Source: Coprenecus sp902388455
GTDB taxonomy: Bacteria; Bacteroidota; Bacteroidia; Bacteroidales; UBA932
Direction: 5' to 3'
DNA length: 64,000 bases
Assembly (NCBI GenBank): GCA_963931615.1
Contig: OZ007032.1
Span: 372,001-436,000, forward strand
Made by a program: the position numbers and the translations under genes. The notes beneath the pieces were generated by a model that ran no database searches, had not been told where the DNA came from, and saw nothing but the letters and a program-made list of their open reading frames with translations. How positions within the stretch are numbered: position 1 is the first letter of the stretch; every line of letters starts with the position of its first letter. Of this stretch, positions 1 through 8,266 are shown one piece after another.

Positions 1-1682
1 GGCAGCTTCAGCTTGCGGGACATGTCCTTGCGCAGATCCTTAAGCATGGAGTACAGGGCCGGATCTCCTACACCGCCTCCATGACGGACTGCCGCCGCGG
101 CAGCGCTTTCCTCCTCGTCCTCCTCGTCGCCGTCGGCGAAATCCCTGTCCTCGGTCAGCATCAGCTGGTGAGGATTTTCCATGAATTTCCGGCCTTCGTC
201 GGTAATTGAGATGAGCCCGTACTGCTCTATGTCCTTGTACAGATAGTGCAGTATGATGCCTTGGCGGATGACTGCGATCCAGAACTTTACTCCCTTATCT
301 TTACCCATGCCGAAGAATTCACATTCATGATGGCGGTAGGACTTTATGATGGAGTTGATTTCTCCAGCCAGAATATTGGCCAAATGTTCGGTTTTGAAAT
401 TTTCTTTCATGGATGCCACCAGCTCCAGAACGAGGGCCATGTCTTCCTGCCCGTCAAAATATTTCTTGGGGTGCAGGCAGTTGTCGCAGTTTCCGCAGTT
501 TTCTTCCGGATAGTCTTCTCCGAAGTAGTTAAGGAGAATCTTCCTGCGGCATCGGTTGGACTCGGCGTAGGCTACGGTCTCCATCAGCAGCTGCTTGCCT
601 ATTTCCTGCTCCGAGAGGGGCTTGCCCTGCATGAATTTTTCCAATTTGAGAATGTCCTTATAGCTGTAGAATGTGATGCATTTCCCCTCCTGTCCATCCC
701 TGCCTGCACGTCCTGTCTCCTGATAGTAGCCCTCGAGGCTCTTGGGTATATCGTAGTGTATGACAAAACGCACGTCCGGCTTGTCGATGCCCATGCCGAA
801 AGCGATTGTGGCCACTATCACGTCCACTTCTTCCATAAGGAACAGGTCCTGGTTCTTGGCCCTGGTGGCGGCGTCCATGCCGGCGTGATAAGGAAGGGCC
901 TTGATGCCGTTGACGGTCAGGAACCCGGCGATTTCCTCGGTCTTCTTGCGGCTGAGGCAGTAGATGATGCCCGATTTGCCGGGGTTCTCCTTGATGAACT
1001 TGATGAGCTCGCGGCGGACATTGACCTTGTCGCGTACCTCATAGTAGAGGTTGGGACGGTTGAAGGAACTTTTGAACACCTTTGCATCCATCATATTGAG
1101 GTTTTTCTGGATGTCAGCCTGAACCTTCGGTGTGGCTGTAGCCGTGAGGGCTATGATGGGAGCGACTCCGAGCTTTTCGACGATGCTGCGGATGTTGCGG
1201 TACTCAGGTCTGAAGTCGTGGCCCCATTCGGAGATACAGTGTGCCTCGTCTATGGCGTAAAAAGATATTTTGATCTGTTTCAGCAGTGCGACAGTGTCTT
1301 CCTTGGTCAGGGATTCGGGCGCTACATACAGCAGTTTGGTGACTCCGCTCAGGAGATCGTCCTTGACTTCCTGGATCTGACTTTTGCTGAGGGATGAGTT
1401 GAGGAAATGCGCGACGCCTTCCGAGCCGGCTACAAAACCCCTTATGGCATCCACCTGGTTCTTCATCAGGGCGATGAGGGGTGAGACTACTATGGCGGTT
1501 CCGGGCATTACAAGGGCCGGCAGCTGATAGCAGAGCGATTTCCCTCCGCCTGTAGGCATCAGGACAAAGGCATTGCCGCCTTCAATGAGGTGCATCATAA
1601 TTTTCTCCTGGTCTCCCTTGAACTTATCGAAACCGAAAAACTTCTTTAAATTGGAATGTAAATCTTCAGAACTAATCTTCAT
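1..1682 (-). CDS. recQ: ATP-dependent DNA helicase RecQ (3' end cut by window edge)
   Basis: Reading leftwards from an ATG at 1682, the protein starts MKISSEDLHSN and runs about 560 residues to the window edge without a stop. Visible parts: the RecQ Q-motif (FGFDKFKGDQ, about 16-25), Walker A TGGGKS (44-49), the DEAH box followed by the RecQ aromatic loop (IDEAHCISEWGHDF), the second RecA-like lobe ending in ETGRAGRDG, and the RQC zinc site with four cysteines (CRRK then ENCGNCDNC). After the winged-helix part comes an acidic linker (about D/E-rich, residues 525-540) and the first helix of what looks like an HRDC domain, so only the end is missing. RecQ unwinds 3'-5' DNA in recombination repair. 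It is divergent from kdsD with 57 bp between start codons. Identification is secure; the missing C-terminus cannot be assessed. Confidence 0.95.
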   Translation of the reverse strand, partial: MKISSEDLHSNLKKFFGFDKFKGDQEKIMMHLIEGGNAFVLMPTGGGKSLCYQLPALVMPGTAIVVSPLIALMKNQVDAIRGFVAGSEGVAHFLNSSLSKSQIQEVKDDLLSGVTKLLYVAPESLTKEDTVALLKQIKISFYAIDEAHCISEWGHDFRPEYRNIRSIVEKLGVAPIIALTATATPKVQADIQKNLNMMDAKVFKSSFNRPNLYYEVRDKVNVRRELIKFIKENPGKSGIIYCLSRKKTEEIAGFLTVNGIKALPYHAGMDAATRAKNQDLFLMEEVDVIVATIAFGMGIDKPDVRFVIHYDIPKSLEGYYQETGRAGRDGQEGKCITFYSYKDILKLEKFMQGKPLSEQEIGKQLLMETVAYAESNRCRRKILLNYFGEDYPEENCGNCDNCLHPKKYFDGQEDMALVLELVASMKENFKTEHLANILAGEINSIIKSYRHHECEFFGMGKDKGVKFWIAVIRQGIILHYLYKDIEQYGLISITDEGRKFMENPHQLMLTEDRDFADGDEEDEEESAAAAAVRHGGGVGDPALYSMLKDLRKDMSRKLKL

Positions 1683-1688
1683 ATTTGT

Positions 1689-1696
1689 TACCTTTG
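1689..1696 (+). promoter_or_regulatory. Bacteroidota -7 box (TAnnTTTG) for kdsD
   Basis: TACCTTTG matches the TAnnTTTG -7 consensus of the primary sigma factor in this phylum. It lies 43 nt upstream of the ATG at 1740 and downstream of the divergent recQ start. No convincing -33 TTTG was seen. Confidence 0.5.
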
Positions 1697-1739
1697 CGCG
1701 TCTAAAATTATCGAAAAGTTTAGTTTCTTGCAAATTAAA

Positions 1740-2711
1740 ATGAAAAATATAATAGAAAAAATAATGCAATACGCCTCTGAGGCTATTGAGACCGAGGCAA
1801 AGGCAGTGGCAGCCCTCCCCTCTGTAGTCGACGGCAGCTTCGGGGAGGCGGTTGCAGTGCTGGTCGGGGCAAGAGGGAGGATAGTGGTCTCGGGCGTGGG
1901 AAAGAGTGCGATAGTGGCCAGTAAGATGGTGGCGACACTTAATTCGACCGGCTCCAGCGCTGTATTCCTTCATTCGGCCGATGCCGTGCATGGGGATATG
2001 GGTATGATAGGACCGGAAGATGTGGTGCTGTTTATCTCCAAGAGCGGCAATACGGAGGAGGTCAAGCGACTGCTTCCCTTTGTCAAGAGAATGGGTAATC
2101 CGGTGGTGTCCATAGTCTCCTGCCGTGATTCTTTTCTCGGAACGCATTCCGATTACCTTATCTATGTCCCTATGGAGAAGGAGGCCGGTCCGGAGAATCT
2201 GGCACCGACCACCAGCACCACTCTTCACATGGTGGTATGTGACGCGATAGCACTGGCGATGTCCCGTCTGCGTAATTTCACGGCAGAGGATTTCGGCCGC
2301 ATCCATCCCGGAGGATCATTGGGGAAAAAACTGTATATGAGGGTGGAAGATGTGTTTGACAAGACGAATAAACCTTGGGTATCGGAGGACGAGGCCATAA
2401 AGAATGTCATTATCACCATATCCTCTCACCGTCTCGGAGCCACAGTAGTACTCGGGCAGAAGGGAGAGCTGGAGGGGATTATCACCGATGGAGATGTAAG
2501 GCGTATGGTGGAGAACGGTAAGGATATCAATACGCTGCAGGCCAAGGACATTATGTCGGCCACTCCTAAGACTATCGACGTAGGGGCTCTTGCTGTGGAC
2601 GCTCTCAGAATGATGGAACTCAACAAGATAACATCGGTAGTAGTTCTCAGTGACGGAAATTACGCCGGTCTGATACATATTCACGATATAATGAGGGAGG
2701 GTATACAATAA
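1740..2711 (+). CDS. kdsD: D-arabinose-5-phosphate isomerase, KdsD/KpsF family
   Basis: Converts ribulose-5-phosphate to arabinose-5-phosphate, the first step of Kdo synthesis for lipopolysaccharide. The 323-residue protein has an N-terminal SIS domain (about 30-170) with the phosphate-binding stretches GVGKSAIVASKM and SKSGNTEEV, the family-typical NLAPTTSTT motif, then two CBS domains (about 205-323). Length and order match the family. An in-frame TTG at 1728 exists, but the ATG at 1740 gives the usual N-terminus (MKNIIEKIMQ) and was chosen. The stop codon overlaps the start of the next gene (TAATG), which points to translational coupling. Part of an apparent rightward operon with the ureohydrolase. 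Confidence 0.93.
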   Translation: MKNIIEKIMQYASEAIETEAKAVAALPSVVDGSFGEAVAVLVGARGRIVVSGVGKSAIVASKMVATLNSTGSSAVFLHSADAVHGDMGMIGPEDVVLFISKSGNTEEVKRLLPFVKRMGNPVVSIVSCRDSFLGTHSDYLIYVPMEKEAGPENLAPTTSTTLHMVVCDAIALAMSRLRNFTAEDFGRIHPGGSLGKKLYMRVEDVFDKTNKPWVSEDEAIKNVIITISSHRLGATVVLGQKGELEGIITDGDVRRMVENGKDINTLQAKDIMSATPKTIDVGALAVDALRMMELNKITSVVVLSDGNYAGLIHIHDIMREGIQ

Positions 2712-3757
2712 TGGCAACAACATTTGATCCGGACAGCATCGGTATAGCCAACGGTAATTTTTTCGGACTTCCGTGCGCGGAGCAGGAGGCCCGTACGGTT
2801 CTTATTCAGGTTCCGTGGGATGCGACGGTGTCCTACGGAAAGGGCACGGCCCAGGGGCCGGCGGCAATGCTTGATGCCTCGCTCCAGGTGGATCTCTTCG
2901 ATGAGAAGATTCCCGGAGCTGCAGATATGAAAGTGTGGACAATTCCTCAGAATGAGGAGATAGCTGCTCTCAACCGCCGGACCAGGGATATCGTGGAGAG
3001 GGTTATAGAATCTTTGGAAAACGGAGAATCCCTTTCCGCACTTGACGGACTGTGCTCTCAGGTCAACGATGCGTCTGAGATATTGAATTCCTATGTAGAG
3101 TCGACGGCTGAAAAATATCTGGACCAGGGTCGGCGTGTGGCTGTTGTCGGAGGTGAACACAGTGTCCCGCTGGGACTTATCAGGGCGCTTTCGCGTCGTC
3201 ATCCAGGTATGGGCATACTGCATGTAGATGCTCATTCCGATACCCGTGAGGCTTATGAGGGCTTTGTGTGCTCCCATGCCTCCATAATGTTCAACGTGAT
3301 GCGTCAATGTCCCGGAGTCAGCCGTATTACGCAGGTAGGCATAAGAGATTTCTGTTCGGCTGAACACTCACTGATAACATCGTCCCCTCTCTTTGTGCCC
3401 TTTACCGATTTCCGTCTCAAGGAGAGACTTTTTACCGGTTCGGCCTGGGACGATATCTGTACGGACATTATTTCCACTCTGCCGGAGGACGTCTATGTCA
3501 GTTTCGATATAGACGGCCTGTCTCCTGAATACTGTCCTTCTACCGGAACTCCGGTGCCTGGAGGCCTTACATTTTCGCAGGCTGACTGGATGCTGTGGCG
3601 CCTGGCTTCTTCAGGACGACGTATCATAGGCTGCGATCTGTGTGAAGTCGCTCCGGGACAGACGGGAGAATGGGATGCAAATACCGGTGTAAGAATGCTT
3701 TTCAAACTTCTGTTGTATTCTGAAGCGTCTGTTAAGGAAAAATCGCTATATTTGTAG
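2711..3757 (+). CDS. speB: Agmatinase/arginase-family ureohydrolase
   Basis: A 348-residue ureohydrolase. All three metal-binding motifs are present in order: GGEHSV, the DAHSD box (HVDAHSDTREAY) and SFDIDGLSP, which supply the His and Asp ligands of the binuclear Mn site. The likely reaction is agmatine to putrescine plus urea. The arginase/agmatinase/formimidoglutamase choice rests on overall resemblance only, so substrate is inferred. An unusual 60-residue helical stretch (about 85-140) separates the N-terminal part from GGEHSV and is longer than in minimal agmatinases. The ATG overlaps the kdsD stop. Confidence 0.85.
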   Translation: MATTFDPDSIGIANGNFFGLPCAEQEARTVLIQVPWDATVSYGKGTAQGPAAMLDASLQVDLFDEKIPGAADMKVWTIPQNEEIAALNRRTRDIVERVIESLENGESLSALDGLCSQVNDASEILNSYVESTAEKYLDQGRRVAVVGGEHSVPLGLIRALSRRHPGMGILHVDAHSDTREAYEGFVCSHASIMFNVMRQCPGVSRITQVGIRDFCSAEHSLITSSPLFVPFTDFRLKERLFTGSAWDDICTDIISTLPEDVYVSFDIDGLSPEYCPSTGTPVPGGLTFSQADWMLWRLASSGRRIIGCDLCEVAPGQTGEWDANTGVRMLFKLLLYSEASVKEKSLYL

Positions 3758-3783
3758 ACTTGATAATCTGAAACGAACCTTTT

Positions 3784-5016
3784 ATGAAAATCAACGGAAA
3801 CATCTATGTGCTTCGCAGGCGTGTTCTGCTGGAGAAGATTCTACACAACAGTATGACAGGAGGGGTGCTCCTGCTTATATGCGCAGTAGTAGCGGTAATG
3901 GCGGCCAATATACCGGCTCTGGGATGGCTTCACCGATTCTGGGATATCAATTTCGGCTTTTCTTTCGGAGACTCGTCATTCACTATGCCGGTACGGCAGT
4001 GGGTGGATGATGTGCTGATGGCCGTCTTCTTCTTCTCTGTGGGACTGGAGATCAAGAGGGAGCTTCTGGTAGGAGAACTTTCTACGATGAAGAAAGCCAT
4101 GCTGCCTATGTTTGCCGCTCTGGGAGGTATGGTGTTTCCGGCCATCATCTATACTTTCTTTAATATAGGGACACCTTCTGCTTCAGGCTGGGGTATCCCT
4201 ATGGCTACGGACATCGCTTTTGCCATCGGGGTGCTTTCCCTTCTGGGAAGCCGATGTCCTGTCGGCCTTAAAGTCCTCCTGGTGGCGCTTGCAGTAGTGG
4301 ATGACATCGGTGCGATTATCGTACTGGCTATATTCTATCCTTCACATGACATACATTTTATCTATCTTGTATATGCGGCTCTGACGGTTCTGGCCCTGCT
4401 TGCCCTCAACCGCGCTGGTATCCGCGCCATTTTATTCTATCTCATGCTTGGAGCGGTGCTCTTTATTTTTGTATTCCGCTCCGGTGTTCATGCCACTATC
4501 GCCGGTGTGATACTGGCCATGACCATTCCTGCGAAGACGGCGAAAGGGGATGTCAGGGCATTTACCGGTCCGGATTCGCCCCTCGGAAGACTGGAGACTG
4601 CGCTGCATCCTTGGGTGAATTTCCTAATTATGCCTATATTTGCACTCGCCAATGCGGGAGTAGTGATAGATTCCTCGTCAGTGACAGGCGGAGCCATGCC
4701 GGCTGTTATTCCGGGAGTATTTTTCGGCTTGTTGGTCGGAAAACCATTGGGAATCTTCGTATTCAGCTGGCTGGCAGTGAAATTGAGAATAGCCGGCAAG
4801 CCGGAAGGAGCGAAGTGGCGTCAGATATTTGCCTTGGGCATTCTGGGCGGTATCGGATTTACGATGTCGATTTTTATCGATAACCTGGCGTTTACGGATC
4901 CATATCTGGCCAATGCAGGCAAACTGGCAATCCTCACTACCTCATTCCTGGCCGCATGCCTGGGAATACTGGCATTGTATTTGACAACAGATAAAGCAAA
5001 AGATATTAAAAAATGA
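3784..5016 (+). CDS. nhaA: Na+/H+ antiporter NhaA
   Basis: A 410-residue polytopic inner-membrane protein of NhaA length with about 11-12 hydrophobic segments. The diagnostic ATDIAFA stretch and the VVDDIGA motif, which carries the paired aspartates for ion binding, are intact, as is the C-terminal ILGGIGFTMSIFI block. It exchanges protons for Na+/Li+ across the inner membrane. Starts 26 nt after the ureohydrolase stop; its TGA overlaps the next ATG (ATGA), so co-translation with the FKBP gene is likely. Confidence 0.95.
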   Translation: MKINGNIYVLRRRVLLEKILHNSMTGGVLLLICAVVAVMAANIPALGWLHRFWDINFGFSFGDSSFTMPVRQWVDDVLMAVFFFSVGLEIKRELLVGELSTMKKAMLPMFAALGGMVFPAIIYTFFNIGTPSASGWGIPMATDIAFAIGVLSLLGSRCPVGLKVLLVALAVVDDIGAIIVLAIFYPSHDIHFIYLVYAALTVLALLALNRAGIRAILFYLMLGAVLFIFVFRSGVHATIAGVILAMTIPAKTAKGDVRAFTGPDSPLGRLETALHPWVNFLIMPIFALANAGVVIDSSSVTGGAMPAVIPGVFFGLLVGKPLGIFVFSWLAVKLRIAGKPEGAKWRQIFALGILGGIGFTMSIFIDNLAFTDPYLANAGKLAILTTSFLAACLGILALYLTTDKAKDIKK

Positions 5017-5726
5017 AAAGAACAGTAATTGCAATTCTAGCCGCCGCCGCGGCTGTGCTGGCGCTCTCTTCCTGCGCCGGAACCTACCAGAAAGGTAACA
5101 GGGCTCCAGAGACTACCTCGGCCCAGATTGATACCTTAAGCTACGCTTTGGGTATGAACTTTGCCAGGGCTATCACCAATTATCCTTTCGGGGAGATTGA
5201 TCTGGCCCAGCTGAGGAAGGGTTTCTACGATATCATCAACGGAGAAGAGAAGACCATGGTGCCCGAGGACCGGGTCATGGCCATCATCAATACACATCTT
5301 ATGACCCAGCAGACTTATGAGATGGAAAAGAACAAGACCAAGGGAGAAGAGTTCCGCGCAGCCAACAAGGAGAAGGAAGGAGTGGTAGAGACTGCATCCG
5401 GCCTTCAGTATAAGATAGAGGTTGAGGGCTCGGGTATCGCACCTACTCAGAAGGATACTGTAGAGGTCAACTACGAGGGCCGTCTGATTGACGGAACAGT
5501 GTTTGATTCTTCATACGATAGGGGAGAGAGTGCTAAATTCCCTCTTAACGGTGTTATCAAGGGCTGGACAGAGGGTCTGACCTACGCCAAGGAAGGTGGC
5601 AAGATCCAGCTGGTTATTCCCTCAGACCTTGCATATGGTCCCCGTGGCGGCGGTCCGATTCCCGGTAACAGCACCCTTATCTTCGATATCGAGCTCATCA
5701 AGGTCTACAAGGCTGCAGAAGAGTAG
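5013..5726 (+). CDS. FKBP-type peptidyl-prolyl isomerase, lipoprotein
   Basis: A 237-residue secreted protein. The N-terminus MKRTVIAILAAAAAVLALSS ends in a lipobox (LSSC at about 18-21), so it is probably a membrane-anchored lipoprotein. Residues about 45-130 match the FKBP N-terminal dimerisation region (DTLSYALGMNFA). The C-terminal FKBP domain (about 140-235) shows VNYEGRLIDGTVFDSS, IKGWTEGL and LAYGPRG, which form the rotamase pocket. It resembles FkpA/Mip folding chaperones of the envelope. Overlaps nhaA by 4 bp. Confidence 0.92.
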   Translation: MKRTVIAILAAAAAVLALSSCAGTYQKGNRAPETTSAQIDTLSYALGMNFARAITNYPFGEIDLAQLRKGFYDIINGEEKTMVPEDRVMAIINTHLMTQQTYEMEKNKTKGEEFRAANKEKEGVVETASGLQYKIEVEGSGIAPTQKDTVEVNYEGRLIDGTVFDSSYDRGESAKFPLNGVIKGWTEGLTYAKEGGKIQLVIPSDLAYGPRGGGPIPGNSTLIFDIELIKVYKAAEE

Positions 5727-5731
5727 AGTTG

Positions 5732-7966
5732 ATGAACCGGAGAAGTATAGTCATCTGCACAGTAGTGGCCGTGCTGCTGCTGGCCGGAATATGCTGGCTT
5801 TTCGTTACTCTGTTCTTCGGAGAGAGTGCGGAGACAGTCAGAACTGACCGGCTTACCGACGGAGTGGAAGCAGTGCCGTCCGATGCGATTTTCCTTTTGG
5901 AGGCTGCGTCTTTGTCGGAAATAGAAACACTGACAGACGAAGGGAGTGCTCTCGGCAGACTGCTGGGATGCATTCCCTCTTCCGCGTCAGAGTGGGAGGC
6001 GGCTCTGTCAATGCATTATTCGAGCAAGAACACGGTATCTCCGCTGCTGGTGGTGTCCATCCCGCAGGAGGAGAGTGCTGAAGATCTGATGTCCAGGATT
6101 CTGGATGAGTGCGGTGGTGTCATAGACAAGCGCTACGGCTCTCTGACCGTTCATAAATCGGCTGTGCCGGATGCATCCTTCGCTGTCTGCGGTCAGTTTT
6201 TGATTGCCAGTCCCTCAATGGTGATAGTGGAGGCTTCTCTGAGACATTTGGAGAGCGGTACGTCTATCAAGGACGAGCCGCTGTACAGTAAGATTCCCGG
6301 AGTTTCTTCCGACAGGGGAATAGCTCATGTCAATTTCGGCAATCTGGGTAAACTTTTTTCCGGGGCAGCTGCCTCCGGTTATGTCAAATATGCCTCTGCT
6401 TTCCAGAGTTTTGCCGACTGGGGGACTTTCGGATTCCAGGACGGAGACAGTCCGCTGGCTCTCGACGGGAAGGCGGTAAGTCTGCGCAGAGGCGAAAAAT
6501 TTTCCGATGTGCTTCTTTCACAGCGCGGACGCAAGCCGGAAGCGTGGTCGATAGCTCCGTACAATGTGTCCTATGTTCTTACGCTTCCCATAACCTCTTT
6601 CAGCGATTACCTGAAGGCTTATAGGGATTTTGTGGCGGCTGATGGACGCAAGAGTGAGTTCGATACTGCCAATGCCCTTGCAGCAAGGGATTCTGTGGAT
6701 GGAGGGGTTCCTACATCGGAGTGGGCAGCTTCTCTGGATATCAAGGAAGCAGCAGTGTTTGCCATGGATGCGGACGGTGGACGCAAGGTGCTTGCGCTCA
6801 GGTGCGGTAATCCTGGTGCTGCCGGCACTTATGATTCTCCGGTCAGCCGCTTCCGCCGCAAGGGGTATATACCGGCCCTCTTGGGCAGTGTCTTTTCCCC
6901 GTCATCCGAAGAGTACTTCTGTATTCTCGGAGAGTGGGTGCTGGTAGGCGGGCAGGATGAGATAGCATCCCTTCAGCAATCATGGTCGGCCGGAACTTAT
7001 TTCCCTCTGTCAGATTATATAAGCCAGACTCCGGCAGCAGGAGAACTGCGGGAAGTCTCATGCCTCTCATTGATGATCAATACGGGCCGTTACACCGATG
7101 TCCTTGCCGGATATTTCAAGGATCCATATTCCGAGGCTGTACGCAGGGCATTCGGGAAAAGAAATTTTGAATTTCTGACGGTAAATATGGGTAAAATAGG
7201 CAATGAACTGGGTATAAAGGCATCTCTGTACAGAGAGGACCTGATGTCGCTTCCCCAGCCTTCAGGTGTAGAGGAGGGCAATGTAGTCGTCGAGGATATA
7301 CCTGTTCCGGTACCGGAGGGACCTTTTCGGGTCAAGAACTTTATTGATGGTTCTACTAATTGGCTTGAGCAGCTGGAAAACAATGATTTACGTCTTCTCG
7401 GTGCCTCCCGGAACCCTGTATGGACCGTTAAGTTCTCCACTCCTGTCTGCGGAACAGTCCGTCAGATAGATTATCTTAAGAACGACAAGCTTCAGATGCT
7501 TTTCGGCTCGGAGGATAAGATTTATCTCCTGGACCGTCTCGGCCGGAAAGTAGGCCGTTTCCCCATATCCCTGGGCAGGAAGATTCTTCTGGGACCGGAT
7601 GTGTATGATTTCAAAGGTGACAGAAACTATACGCTGATGGTATTGCATGATGATAATACTTTGAGGCAGTATGATATAGACGGTAAGCCGACAGCAGGAT
7701 GGTCTCCTGTATCTCTGAGTGAGAGGATAATGTCACTGCCGGAGATGCTGAAAGTCGGAGACGGTATTTATTGGGTGGTGCGTACCTCGTATCAGTCTCT
7801 GCTTTACGATGCCCATGGCACGATATGTGCGGACTTCTCGAAAAAGAATAAATTAAAGAAAGATACTGAATTCGAGCCGGTCTCCCCGCATGAAGTGGCG
7901 GTGACGACAGTCGAGGGCAGGAATATGGTCCTGAATCTCAACGACGGTTCGTTCAGAAAACGCTAG
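5732..7966 (+). CDS. Large membrane-anchored protein of unknown function
   Basis: Not recognised. The 744-residue protein starts at ATG 5732 (an in-frame TTG lies one codon upstream), 5 nt after the FKBP stop. It has one N-terminal transmembrane segment (about 6-28) and a long extracytoplasmic part. The first 400 residues contain two similar-looking mixed alpha/beta stretches with recurrent APYNVSYVLTLP- and LVVSIPQ-type strands. The last 220 residues contain short strand repeats ending in D/G-rich turns (YLLDRLGRKVGRFP, LRQYDIDGKPTAGW), which suggest a small beta-propeller. It lies in an envelope-biogenesis run (FKBP, small membrane protein, MsbA), so an envelope role is plausible but only inferred. 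Confidence 0.75.
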   Translation: MNRRSIVICTVVAVLLLAGICWLFVTLFFGESAETVRTDRLTDGVEAVPSDAIFLLEAASLSEIETLTDEGSALGRLLGCIPSSASEWEAALSMHYSSKNTVSPLLVVSIPQEESAEDLMSRILDECGGVIDKRYGSLTVHKSAVPDASFAVCGQFLIASPSMVIVEASLRHLESGTSIKDEPLYSKIPGVSSDRGIAHVNFGNLGKLFSGAAASGYVKYASAFQSFADWGTFGFQDGDSPLALDGKAVSLRRGEKFSDVLLSQRGRKPEAWSIAPYNVSYVLTLPITSFSDYLKAYRDFVAADGRKSEFDTANALAARDSVDGGVPTSEWAASLDIKEAAVFAMDADGGRKVLALRCGNPGAAGTYDSPVSRFRRKGYIPALLGSVFSPSSEEYFCILGEWVLVGGQDEIASLQQSWSAGTYFPLSDYISQTPAAGELREVSCLSLMINTGRYTDVLAGYFKDPYSEAVRRAFGKRNFEFLTVNMGKIGNELGIKASLYREDLMSLPQPSGVEEGNVVVEDIPVPVPEGPFRVKNFIDGSTNWLEQLENNDLRLLGASRNPVWTVKFSTPVCGTVRQIDYLKNDKLQMLFGSEDKIYLLDRLGRKVGRFPISLGRKILLGPDVYDFKGDRNYTLMVLHDDNTLRQYDIDGKPTAGWSPVSLSERIMSLPEMLKVGDGIYWVVRTSYQSLLYDAHGTICADFSKKNKLKKDTEFEPVSPHEVAVTTVEGRNMVLNLNDGSFRKR

Positions 7967-7971
7967 ACAGT

Positions 7972-8244
7972 ATGTTGAATATAATCATGTCATTTATTAT
8001 AGGCGCATTGGTGCTGATTATCGCCCTGCCGCTTCTTTTTCTGAGAGCCCTCCGCGGACGATTCCGCAACCCGGCTGATCCGGCCCGTGGCGCTGACCGC
8101 CGTTTTTCCGGTTTCCGCTCCCGCAGCAGCCGCGAGGGAGAGGTGACGGTATCCGGGCAGGATGCTACTGCCGGAGAGAAGATTATAGGAGACCATATCG
8201 GGGAGTATGTGGATTACGAGGAGGTAGATGATAAGAGGAAATAG
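7972..8244 (+). CDS. Small single-pass membrane protein, DUF4834-like
   Basis: A 90-residue protein with one N-terminal hydrophobic segment (about 3-26), a short Arg/Pro-rich segment and a C-terminal tail ending GEYVDYEEVDDKRK. Size, topology and the tail resemble the Bacteroidota DUF4834 family; that assignment is from memory of the family's appearance. Starts 5 nt after the preceding stop and 22 nt before the ABC exporter, so it is probably co-transcribed. No function is known. Confidence 0.7.
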   Translation: MLNIIMSFIIGALVLIIALPLLFLRALRGRFRNPADPARGADRRFSGFRSRSSREGEVTVSGQDATAGEKIIGDHIGEYVDYEEVDDKRK

Positions 8245-8266
8245 ACACATTTACAGACAGCATTAA

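Noticed and set aside
246..1397. 383-codon plus-strand frame
   Set aside because: It is antisense to recQ, whose complete motif set is on the minus strand.
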